NCBI GenBank assembly: GCA_021234155.1
Contig: JAJEKV010000805.1
Location: forward strand, 1 to 64,000
From: Isoetes taiwanensis
Taxonomy: Eukaryota; Streptophyta; Lycopodiopsida; Isoetales; Isoetaceae
Direction of reading: 5' to 3'
Length of the DNA stretch: 64,000 bases
Below the pieces are notes generated by a model. That model was given only the letters and a program-made list of their open reading frames with translations, had not been told where the DNA came from and searched no databases. Position 1 is the stretch's first letter. Every line of letters starts with the position of its first letter. The position numbers and the translations under genes were made by a program. This document shows positions 24,512 through 33,800 of the stretch, piece after piece.

Positions 24512-24814
24512 TTCCTCCTCGCATGGTGGGCTAACTCGGGCGACAGGGCTCGCGCATCCGCTATCCGCCTCTCCCCGCGGATGTTGAGCCCGCCAGAGCT
24601 TTTCCTTCACCGTGATGGTGGTGGCCTAACCGCTGCATGCTCAGATCCAGCTCTCCTGGACATTAACCTTGCCTCGCCAGACTGCCCCCGCATGGTGGGC
24701 CAGCCCCGCAAACACGTTGTTATCCGCTTTCTCCTTTTATTTATGCCCGCTGCTTTCTCAGATCTCTCGCTTCTGCATACCGCAACACTTTTCCTCATGT
24801 CTCCTCGGGCTGAT

Positions 24815-25270
24815 CTTAAGTAAGTAATCGTTGTTTTCATTTTGATACCTTTGTCTATCGCCGATCCACGCCTCCTTTCTTTGACCTCTAATCGGGTTTC
24901 GCTCTTGTCTACAAGGCATTATTCTAATTCACGGCATTTCCTATGAAAAATTATTCTCACAATGAATCCAAAATTTTTACTATTTCTAGACATGCCAATC
25001 TGGCAACACGTTCGCTTTCTACTTTTTATTTGCTGCTATTCCTTTGTATCTCAGCATTTTTTATCCAAATTTTGCTTGTCTCTCCTCCGATGTCTCGCTG
25101 CAAGTAATCATTGTTTCTTATTTTGATACCTTTCTATCTCGAAAGCACATTCTAGCTTTTTTCTCCTCTTAATGTTTTCTATCTTTAGACATGCATTATT
25201 CTATTTCACGTCTTTCCTATGAAAAATTTATTCTGTACAATGACTGAAAATTTACTATTTCTAGACATGC
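24815..25270 (+). repeat. Direct duplication, about 275-bp period
   Basis: Segments starting near 24815 and 25090 share AAGTAATC.TTGTTT, TTTTGATACCTTT, TTTCCTATGAAAAATT and TACTATTTCTAGACATGCCA in order. Diverged, non-coding, directly upstream of the TTCTAGAA array. Confidence 0.65.
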
Positions 25271-25339
25271 CATTTGTCTGACTACATTCTAAAACTTTCA
25301 ATTTTGGACATTGAGTACATAGCGCAGAGTATTCCTAGA

Positions 25340-26850
25340 TTGGTATTCTAGAACATTTTATTATAACAAACTTTTAAAAAACTTTCTATTTTTAGACTTT
25401 GGTACTTTCTATTTTTAGACTGAGGTGCTTATCCGTCAGCATCTAAAACATTCCAGAACATTCCATTCTCAGGATTTGTAAAGCTTCAAAAGAATTCTAT
25501 TTTTAGACATTCTAGAAGATTCTAGAAGATTCTAGGACATTCTAGAAGGTTCTAGAACATTCTAGAACGTTCTAGAGGCATCTAGAGCATCCTAGAACAT
25601 CCTAGACCGTCCTTGAATTGTTTATAAAGTTCCACAAAACTTTCTATTTTTAGACATTCCAGAAGATTCTAAAGTATTCTAGGACATCCATGAGCATATA
25701 GAATATTCCAGAACATTCTATTTTGTGTGTTGCAAAGGTTCAAGAAACTTTCCATATTTAGACATTCTAGAAGATTCTAGAAGATTCTAGGACATTCTAG
25801 AACACTCTAGAGCCATCTACAGCATCCTAGAATATCCTAGAGCATCCTTGAATTGTTTACAAAGTTCCACAAAACTTTCTATTTTTAGACATTCTAGAAG
25901 ATTCTAGGGTATTCTAGGACATTCTAGAACATTATAGAACATTCCAGAGCTATCTAGAGCATTCTAGAGCATCTTTGCATTGTTTGCAAAGTTCCATAAA
26001 ACTTTCTATTTTTAGACATTCTAGAAGATTCCACAACATTCCATGACATTCTAGAAGTTTCTAGAAAATTCCAGACCTATCTAGGAAAAAAAATTCTATT
26101 TTCAGAATAAGGTGCTTACCTGCGGTATTTAGAAGCTTCAACGCCAACGTCAAATCGAAGTGCCCATCTTCATGCCAATTACCTCTTTATATACTAAAAA
26201 AAGGGCCTCTTTTTGCTATGAATGCATGTGGGATATTTGTGCAAACCCTAAGTGCATAACCCTAACAAAACTTTCTATTTTTAGACATGCTAGAAGATCC
26301 CAGGACATTTCATAACATTCTAGAAGTTTCTAGAAGGTGCTAGGCTAACCTAGAACATCCCGGACTTACCTGTGAGCATCTGGAACACTTTAGAACATTC
26401 TATTTTGAGCATTTGCAAAGTTTCAAAAAACTTTCTATATTTAGACATTCTAGAAGCTTCTAGGACATTCCAGGACATTCTAGAAAATTATAGAACATTT
26501 CAGAGCTATCTAGAATGTCCTAGAGCATCCTTGAACTGTTTGCAAGGTTCCACAAAACTTTCTATTTTTAGACATTCTAGAAGATTCCAGGACATTCCAT
26601 GACATTCGAGAAGTTTCTAGAAGATTCAAACCAACCTAGAACATTCGACTTACCCTAGAAGAGGAGCATCCGAACATTCTATTAACATTCTATTTTGTGC
26701 ATTGCAAAGTTTCAAGAAACTTTCTATATTTAGATATTCCAGAAGATTCTAGAAGAGTCCAGGACATTCCAAAGGACATTCTAGAAGTTTCTAGAAGATT
26801 CCAGACCTATCTAGACATCCTGGAGCATCCTTGAATTGTTTGGACCCCAT
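25340..26850 (+). repeat. TTCTAGAA-rich satellite-like array with 10-bp sub-repeat
   Basis: Larger units of roughly 110-160 bp recur; the anchor TTTCTATTTTTAGACATTC is at 25641, 25876, 26003, 26272 and 26559, with variants at 25750, 26432 and 26720. Inside them a 10-bp motif (ATTCTAGAAG/GTTCTAGAAC) repeats head to tail, about 11 consecutive decamers at 25509-25620. The motif makes alternating GAA and TTC blocks with 2-bp spacers, formally the heat-shock element pattern. A recurring CATCCTTGAATTGTTTGCAAAG closes most units. No coding frames. A related array in the opposite orientation lies at 59330-60310. Confidence 0.85.
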
Positions 26851-26884
26851 CCTTAACTATATGTGGACTTCCAATTTTTTGAAG

Positions 26885-26960
26885 AAACCAATGCCTGGCC
26901 CAGTGGTAAGGATGGGGGGTTATTAGAAGATAGGAGGATAGGATTCCAAGCTTACAACCC
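26885..26960 (+). mobile_element. Possible tRNA-derived SINE head
   Basis: GCCTGGCCCAGTGGTAAGG (26891-26909) matches a pol III A box perfectly (TGGCCCAGTGG) and resembles the start of plant tRNA-derived SINEs. About 37 bases on, GGATTCCAAGC is a poor B-box candidate. The 3' end and target duplication are not identified. Confidence 0.35.
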
Positions 26961-27324
26961 TAGTTGTTGACAGAATGCCATAAGCAATCGGGTATAAAAA
27001 GCATTCATGAACATTAACTATAAATGTGCTTGTCCTTGTCCATTTCTAACACCCCCCTTCTCCAAAATTTTCAGAATAACATTGTTCTTTTTGTTAGTTT
27101 CTGACAAGAGGGCCACAATTTTGCATGAGCGATGGGTTATAATGTCGCTTTATTTCTAGAAGCAAATAGTTATAACGTCGCTTTATATCCTCACCTTTCT
27201 CCATGGGAGATTATTGTCTTTATCCATTTCTAAATTTGTGCTTCGTGCTTCCTCTTTCCATGCACCATTACCTTTTCTTAAGCCAAAAGTTGGCAAAGTC
27301 TTTTTTGGGAAAACTACCAAACTA

Positions 27325-27440
27325 CCCCTATGAGTTTTATATTATTAAAAATGCCCATATGAGTTTTAAATTACCAAAATGCCCCTACACACCTACTATA
27401 CACAAGGGCATTTTAGTAATTTTAAAACTCATAAGGGCAT
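27325..27440. repeat. Foldback (inverted repeat) element
   Basis: ATGAGTTTTAAATTACC AAAATGCCC (27359-27385) is mirrored by GGGCATTTTAGTAATTTTAAAACTCAT (about 27406-27432), giving a stem near 27 bp around a roughly 20-base loop. A second weaker copy of the left half (CCCTATGAGTTTTATATTATTAAAAATGCCC) precedes it at 27327. Looks like a small foldback or MITE-like element. Confidence 0.65.
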
Positions 27441-28069
27441 TTTGCAATGGCAGATGGAACTCCACAAGAATAAGAAAGAAGGCTTGAAACCACGAGAGAT
27501 AAGGTCAAGGATGAAATAGCCCTTTAACTTGCCATAGAACAAACGATGCAATTCAATGGAACAATGCAATTCAATGGACCACTTATGACAAACTTTGTGA
27601 TAGCTCTTCAATGTTAATTCTCAAGGCGTGGACAAGGTTAATTTAATTACCAGCATTAAATTTCACTATAGCATACTTTATGAATGCACTATTTTCTATT
27701 GCTAACTTATTATTTGTCATTTGGCATAACAAACTAGTTGTTTGTGAGCCCTAGATGTGTTACTGGTCCAACGGTTGAGATTTGGTCTCAACTATAGAAC
27801 AAGAGGGCTAGTGGGTTAAGATCTTAGATTTAGTAATCTAACATTAAGTAATACTACCCATGGTCTATTGATTAAACTCAAAATTTACTTTAGTTAAAAC
27901 CCGCAGGGAATTTCTCGCTATTAAATTTGCCACTAAAACGAGGTCATAAACCATCCAGCCAGAAAAGGATCAATTTTCCAGCTAAGAAAGAAGCATTTCT
28001 AGCTTAATAATGGCTAAGTTTTAACGAAAAGATCTAGCGATATTTTCGACAACCCTAACGCATCTTGTC

Positions 28070-28525
28070 CGTGCAAGGAACCGAAGGCGTGGGGCAATCA
28101 CGGCCGTCTAATGTTTACCATGGCCTTTTTCTGCCATTTTAAAAGCGATCATAAACATAGTTTGATCCCACTCTAACCGAAAAAGATTGTATATCATGAA
28201 CAGATTGATCCCGGCTATAATGATTGAAGGATCAAATCCTTTTTTTATTCCCGCTTTTACAGAAAATGGAAGTGCCAAATTTCGAGGATGAATTTCAAAT
28301 AGCTTTGTTCTTTTCACATTTTCGAGCTTACAAAAAGGGCCTCAATTTTTGGACCGTAATGCCGAGCACCGGTTACATAAGTTATAAAAGCATTCAATGT
28401 TGCTTCATATGCATGGCCATAAGCATCTATCCAGTTCTGAATTTATGAATTCAACACATTCGACAAATGTTATGAAGCCCAAGAGATCCAAATTTAATGC
28501 CAATTTCCATTGTGTCCTTCCCTCG
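28070..28525 (+). repeat. Third partial copy of the arm repeat
   Basis: Matches left arm 20535-20850 and, in reverse, right arm 40905-41340 (GCGTGGGGCAATCAC, TAATGTTTACCATGGCC, ATCATGAACAGATTGATCCC). It keeps the empty Helitron site at about 28376. It runs directly into terpene-synthase sequence at about 28530. Confidence 0.85.
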
Positions 28526-28539
28526 TAAAAATAGCTACA

Positions 28540-29690
28540 CCCTCCATCTCCATTTCATGCTTCAAGCAAGAGAGTATATAGTGTTGTATCCACAACCAGT
28601 TCTACAAGAGGCAAGCCGAAGTTTGCAAATTGATCCGAAGCAAATCTACATCCCCAAGCTTTCTTGTGTCTCTCCATGGAAGATCCACTCAGCGATTCGT
28701 CCAAGATTTGAAGCTTGGACGCTCAAAGTCATGAACCCAAGGAGTGAGGAGGACGGGAGGTGGATTCTAGAACAAAACTTGGTGATGCTTTGGTTGTATG
28801 CTTTTCCCAAATGCTGTGGAAAGTAGGCTACGCCTCATAATTCCTTTTGTTTCTTGGTTTGCCTTGTGGGACTCTGGTCTGGATGACATGGAACACCATG
28901 GTGCAAATTTACGCAAGACTAACAAAATTTTTTGCAAAGTACATAGATGTTATCCATCACAAGTGCCCAAAGAGCGGAAAATATGCCAACCGGGACGTAA
29001 ATCTCAGATGCTTTTCAAGAAGCTTTTTAGCGACTTGTGAAGGATATGACGCCAACACAGTCCGCCAAATTCACCGATGAGACTCTCTCTATGTTTGCAT
29101 CTCTATCATCCCAAAACAATATGCGCGAAAGCATGGCAAAATGCCTACCTGTGGATCAGCTCATTGCCCAAAGGAAAGTGGTAACAAATTTTGTGCCGAT
29201 AATCCATTTGGTAGAGTATGTTTTACCGGGATTTGAACATGTTTGAACATCCCGACATGATCGGTTTGTTGATGCTTTCGCAGAACTAGCATGATAATTT
29301 CCAACGATGTGCTATCCTTTCGGTGAAAGTACACTAACAAGGACTTCCACAACATAATATGCACCGCTGCCACCAAGAAGGGTTATGCTTGCGGGATGCA
29401 AAAGTGGGTGATGATGGAGGAGAATGATCAAATTTTTATGCAATTGAAATAGCGATCTCACAAGCAGTGGGAAGGCAACTGCCAGGTTGATGCATTACTA
29501 AATGGTATTGGGAATGCGGGTTGCGTAATCTGGAATGGAGTCGGTACCATGGCTTTGCTTGGGTTGCACCAGTGGGAACGCCAAGGTGTCATGTCACTCT
29601 TTTCCTGGCCACCAACACTGTTTCACTCCCTATGTGGAATCCAAGGATGGATGTCCTCCACCTATAGTTGCTGGTCGCATCTAGCAGCCA
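28540..29690 (+). pseudogene. MTPSL: Microbial-type terpene synthase-like pseudogene, copy 1
   Basis: Class I terpene synthases cyclise or ionise prenyl diphosphates using two Mg-binding motifs. Visible in order: YIPKLSCVSPWKIHSAIRP near 28640-28700, FEAWTLKVMNPRSEE, then FVSWFALWDSGLDDMEHHG with an acidic DDME cluster (28882-28893) in the place of the DDxxD motif. Next comes FTDETLSMFASLSSQNNM near 29070. The second metal motif starts SNDVLSFR (29300-29323) but runs into TGA (29324-29326), so its terminal Glu is lost. A C-terminal GNCQVDALLNGIGNAG stretch follows. Family length is about 350 residues, so nearly the whole gene is represented, but at least five frame changes are present. No introns are obvious, which could mean a retrocopy or captured fragment. 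It follows a partial copy of the arm repeat. Confidence 0.75.
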
Positions 29691-29949
29691 CTTTATGATC
29701 TTGTTTCAGATCTTGTCTCATCTGGACCGTATCTTCTTCTACTGCCATCCCTAGGGTATTATTTTATTTATCTTGATCTTCACCGCAATTACTTTCATCG
29801 GAATTTCGTAAATTATTAGAACTCAAAACGCGCTATACTTTCTGCTAAAAAATATTGCAACAATAAGGGACTAAAAAATCAAATCCACTATATGGCTTAT
29901 ATGTGAAAAGTGGTCAATCTGCACTTAGAGACTATCAAAGCCATACTTA

Positions 29950-30877
29950 TTAGAAACGTGTGCCCGGCGATGCCGGGCATTAATCGTGGACGTGTGTGAT
30001 GTATTTAGAGTAATAGATTCTTAACATGTGCAAGAGAATGTTATCAATTGAATTGTCAAAGCCATACTTCCTAGAAACGTGTGCCCAGAATCGTGGACGT
30101 GTGTGATGTGTTTAGAGTAATAGATTCTCAGCATGTGCAAGAGGATGTTATCAATTAAATTGTTTATGTGATTGGTATCATGCATAGTTGGAGCATGTGG
30201 ATGTTCATGTTCAAATAGGTGTGTTGTTGATGATGTTGCATGTAAGACTCACTTTGGAGATGTTAGGCATGTCTAATGTGTTGGTGGTCCTGCATGAGAT
30301 AAAAGCATTGTATAAATAACGTTTTTAGTACTTGTGGATTATATTAAAACACAATGCGCGACATTTTTGGTTGGTAGTAAATATGTTATATTTGTCAGAA
30401 GTCAAAGGAATATGTAACAAAATAGAACGCCTACTTGGGTATATTATGTAACAAAATAGAACGCCTACTTGGGTATATTTTGTAAATAAACAACAAATAG
30501 TGTCAACATGAAATAGGTACATGTAACAGAATTTGTAGATGGAAATAATGTTTTTAATGTATCCATAGATGTAATAGAGGGCCAAGTGTGAAGGGTTTAG
30601 GTTTTAGGGATGTTTGGCATTAGTTATAACACGTGGAATGGGTAGGAATGATGGAATGCATAGTGTGGAATATATAGATTTCATAGTTTAGGGTTTTGTC
30701 TTAGTTCATGGATCCAATGCATAGTCAACACAATTGCAGTTATAGTAGAAATTTTGGATATTTCGTATGGTTGGAAAGATGGAAGAAATATGTGGCTACG
30801 TTCTTGTGTGTGAATTTGTAACAATCTAGTCTAGTGAATCCAAGAGGATAGTAACATATCATACTTATTTATATAGA
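29950..30877 (-). mobile_element. Candidate non-autonomous Helitron, 928 bp
   Basis: Read on the minus strand it starts TCTATATAAATAAGTATG at 30877. It ends with hairpin GCCCGGC-ATC-GCCGGGC (29961-29977), ACACGTTT, then CTAA (29953-29950) and T. This 3' end is the same family as those at 14124, 15040 and 37849. The base before the 5' TC is T rather than the expected A, so the 5' end is less certain. The 3'-terminal 118 bp is tandemly duplicated inside the element (29936-30051 and 30056-30165), the inner copy lacking the hairpin. No coding capacity. Confidence 0.55.
30411..30478 (+). repeat. 34-bp tandem duplication
   Basis: TATGTAACAAAATAGAACGC occurs at 30411 and 30445, with CTACTTGGGTATAT following in both. 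Lies within the minus-strand Helitron candidate. Confidence 0.9.
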
Positions 30878-30881
30878 AAAA

Positions 30882-30980
30882 GCCCATTTAGTGGGCTTTC
30901 TGGCCGTGGAATAGGGCTTACGCTGGCAACCGCTGAGCCCCTGTTGATACAAGCAGAAAGCCCACTAAATGGGCTTCCCT
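30882..30980. repeat. Pair of mirrored palindromes containing AGCCCA/TGGGCT
   Basis: AAGCCCA-TTTAG-TGGGCTT (about 30882-30900) and AAGCCCA-CTAAA-TGGGCTT (about 30959-30977) are each hairpins, and the second is the reverse complement of the first, 77 bases apart. AGCCCA/TGGGCT is the plant site II (TCP-type) promoter motif. They sit immediately outside the Helitron 5' end. Confidence 0.7.
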
Positions 30981-31191
30981 ATAACGTGGAAATCGGTTAG
31001 AGACACTCTGTAGTTCGGAATGGCCTCGAATGCAAGTAGAAAGCTCGGTGCCTAAAATTTATGGTAAATGCGGTTCGTATGCATCGAACGCAGAAGTCTC
31101 TCAAGCTTCCCGGTTTTGAAACGGGGTGCGCCACATGGCACGATATAAGTGGGATCGATGGGGCGAAAGTGGCTCCTAAACCGCTTTTACG

Positions 31192-31321
31192 TAATTGGTC
31201 GGTGTTTCTTTTTATTAGTCAAATAAAATAAGAGGGGGTTGGGTTTTGTGCCGTGAACGCCGCGATGTGCAGGCGCATGCGGTGTTCCCTCTCCCGCTTA
31301 AGGCACCTTTTTTTTGTTTTG
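31192..31321 (+). repeat. 130-bp dispersed repeat, copy 1
   Basis: Starts GTAATTGGTC, contains AATAAAATAAGAGGGGGTTG and GCATGCGGTGTTCCCTCTCC, and ends in a T-rich stretch. A second copy with a few substitutions lies at 33668-33800 within a P450 coding region. A more distant relative of the GCATGCGGCGTTCCC core is at 9275-9350. Confidence 0.85.
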
Positions 31322-33342
31322 CATTTAGTTAGCTAGTTAAGTTATTTTTTAACCAATTTTAACGAGTGCAAAATGGTTTTCCATTGGTTAGCCTAACTAA
31401 AATTTTTTAACTAGCTTTGGTGTGAAGGAAATCATCCGGTTACTGTTAACTTTACTTAACTAAACTTAACCATGAGTGCGAATAGACCCTTACCTAATAG
31501 AGATGCTTATTTGAATAGTGGAACCATTTTGTAGTCGAATTGACCATGCTAAGAAAGCGAGCACTACTATACTCACGCAAACAATTAGTAGAGATAAAAA
31601 GGTTAATAAACCGCAAATCCACTTAAAAGCTAGCATACCCATAAGCATAGCCATTGTAGGATTGCGTAAAGGTTGCTGCTGATAATATATAGATTAGCAC
31701 TAAATAATTAAGGTGGCTTGTGCTACATATGCATAGGATGCAAAGAGTAAGATCCAAACTTTAAAACTCAGTTAGTCATGAGGATACCAAATTTCCAAAG
31801 GCATGAGTCCAAAATTAGTTTGCAGATTACCAAATTTCCAAAGGCATGAGTCCAAAATTAGTTTGCAGATAACAAATTTCCATAGGCATGATTCTAAAAC
31901 ACCTACAGGAGTTGGAAAATTAGACATGGATATGCCCGATCTTGCATGGTGGTTCAATCTATATGTCCATTGATGCCACATCTACAACACTTAGAGCCTC
32001 ACCAGGATTCTAGAGCATGATGCAATTGCTTATTTTGGAGCTCAATGTATTAATTATTAGTTCAAGACATTCTCGATAAAAAGAAGAGCATTTTCAATAT
32101 CCATGAGAGACACACAGGCAAGAAAAAAAAAAAAAAATTCTCACAAATGTATCTTTCTATAAAACAGATATAGATTTCCGGTTGGAAACTTGAAACATCC
32201 GACTTGAGCTATTAGATCAACAAATGTTCCGATAGGGTCCTAATTATATTGATGGTTTTTTTTTAAGAGGGAGGGGGTACCCATCCACCATGCGCTTTGC
32301 CCCTCTAATTATTTCATACCCATGTTCTGCCTCATGGCAGCCCTTGAATCATGCTTTTTATTAGACTTGCAATCGTGTTTCTACAGGAAAAATGAACCTA
32401 AAAAAATAGGGTGCACGGTAGATGGGCAGAAGAGGTGATGGACAACAGATCGGCTTTGAAGGCTTATAACTTTGGTTGTAGGCACCCAATTGCCTTCATT
32501 TTTGTCTCTTTGAATATATTAATAGATTAGGTTTCAGGCTTTCCACGAATGTGGTTTAAGTTGTGTTTTGCTAGAAAAAAAAAACAGGTCTCCATTGTGT
32601 TCAAACCATATAAGGGCAGACTAAATCGAGTAGCTGAAATGAGCATTAAATTAAAAGGAAAATAAAAAGGGGTTTCCTAAATAGTCCAATAACGGTGGGT
32701 GACCAAACATGCATGTGTCATGCATAGAATGCCAAAGGCGAATCTAGAAGGAACGTCCCAGTCTAAAAGCGCACTGTACAGCACCCAAAATAATCAAATA
32801 AATCTAAAATAAACACATTAATTAAAACATTAATTAAAACATTAATTAAATTTTTGGCCGCCGGAAAGGGAATAAAACTTAGGGCGATTCCCCGGCAGCA
32901 CACTTGCCGGGAATTTAATGCTCGAATTCGCGGCCATCCTAGCTGTCCATTCTGCGCATCGTCCGGTCCCGATGCATCTAGAGGACGCTGCAAATTTTAA
33001 AGCTTAGGCCCTGCTCCGGCGATGGCAGAAAGCCTGGAATCCCTCCATTTGGCCGGATCTATAGTTTGAAAAGGTGGCCTCCAAGTTTTTTACGTTATTA
33101 AATCATACTCTTCTGCATCTTCTGCTTCGTCGCCTTCCCTTTGGCCTCTGGTTAATCAGATTCCTCATGCCAGCTATCCGCATCCGGCATTCAAATATCC
33201 TCTCCTTAAGCTTCTTAGATTATCGAAAATGAGGACCCATATGCCTGAATCGATCATTTCCTTGTGTTTTTTCTTTACTTGATCTTTCTGCTGTCCCTTT
33301 TGCGGGATTGGATCTTTGTTCTGCTTGTAAGCAAAAAGAAAA
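31322..33342. other. AT-rich DNA with small tandem repeats
   Basis: No gene recognised. A 43-bp unit (ACCAAATTTCCAAAGGCATG) is present three times at 31786-31900. AAACATTAATTAA is present three times at 32811-32850. An unusual CCGGCA..TGCCGG hairpin lies at 32892-32911. The last 330 bases precede the P450 ATG and may be its former 5' flank. Confidence 0.5.
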
Positions 33343-33668
33343 ATGGACGGGGTAAATATGAATAGGCTTTTCAGGGAGTATGTTCTGTTTGATTGGCTCT
33401 TGGAGGTAAAATTACTGCTTGCCGGAGCTCTGTTTTCTGTGTTTTTCTTGCAACTGGTAAGCCTTAGCAAGAAGAAACTAAGGCGATGGCGTTTGCCACC
33501 AGGGCCTTATCCGATGCCCATAGTTGGGAATCTGCTCCAAGTCGGGCCTCTGCCCCACATAAAAATGATGGAGATGAACAAAAAATATGGTCCCCTTGTG
33601 TTCTTGAAAATGGGGGTAATTTCTGCCGTAGTTACTGATGATCTGGATATGGTCAGAGAATTCTTGTA
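33343..33668 (+). pseudogene. Cytochrome P450, first 108 codons only
   Basis: P450s are ER-anchored haem monooxygenases. From ATG 33343 there is a short N-terminus, a hydrophobic anchor (residues about 25-45, LLLAGALFSVFFLQLVSL), a basic stop-transfer KKKLRRWR, then the proline hinge LPPGPYPMPIVGNLLQVG (residues about 51-68). After it, KKYGPLVFLKMG (about 82-93) and TDDLDMVREFL correspond to the A-helix/beta-1 start of A-type plant P450s. The frame then meets TAA where the 130-bp dispersed repeat begins. The remaining roughly 400 residues, including the I-helix, ExxR and the haem Cys, are not found downstream. This part is intact; the truncation is at a repeat boundary. Confidence 0.85.
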
Positions 33669-33800
33669 ATTGGTCAGTGTTTCTTTTTTATTAGTCAAAT
33701 AAAATAAGAGGGGGTTGGGTTTTGTGCCAGGAACGTCGCATGTGCAGACGCATGCGGTGTTCCCTCTCCCGCTTGCGGTACCTTTTTTTTTGTTTTGAAA
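33668..33800 (+). repeat. 130-bp dispersed repeat, copy 2, at the P450 break
   Basis: Near-identical to 31192-31321 (GTAATTGGTC..GAGGGGGTTGGG..GCATGCGGTGTTCCC..T run). It starts exactly at the last P450 codon, so it marks the breakpoint, either as an insertion or the junction of a rearrangement. Confidence 0.85.

Noticed and set aside
25340-26850. CRISPR-like array
   Set aside because: Repeats are degenerate, variable in length and lack unique equal-length spacers; the context is eukaryotic.
27745-27960. Second tRNA-derived SINE
   Set aside because: TGGTCCAACGG is a fair A box, but the B-box candidate GGTTAAGATCT has three mismatches and no ends or target duplication are visible.
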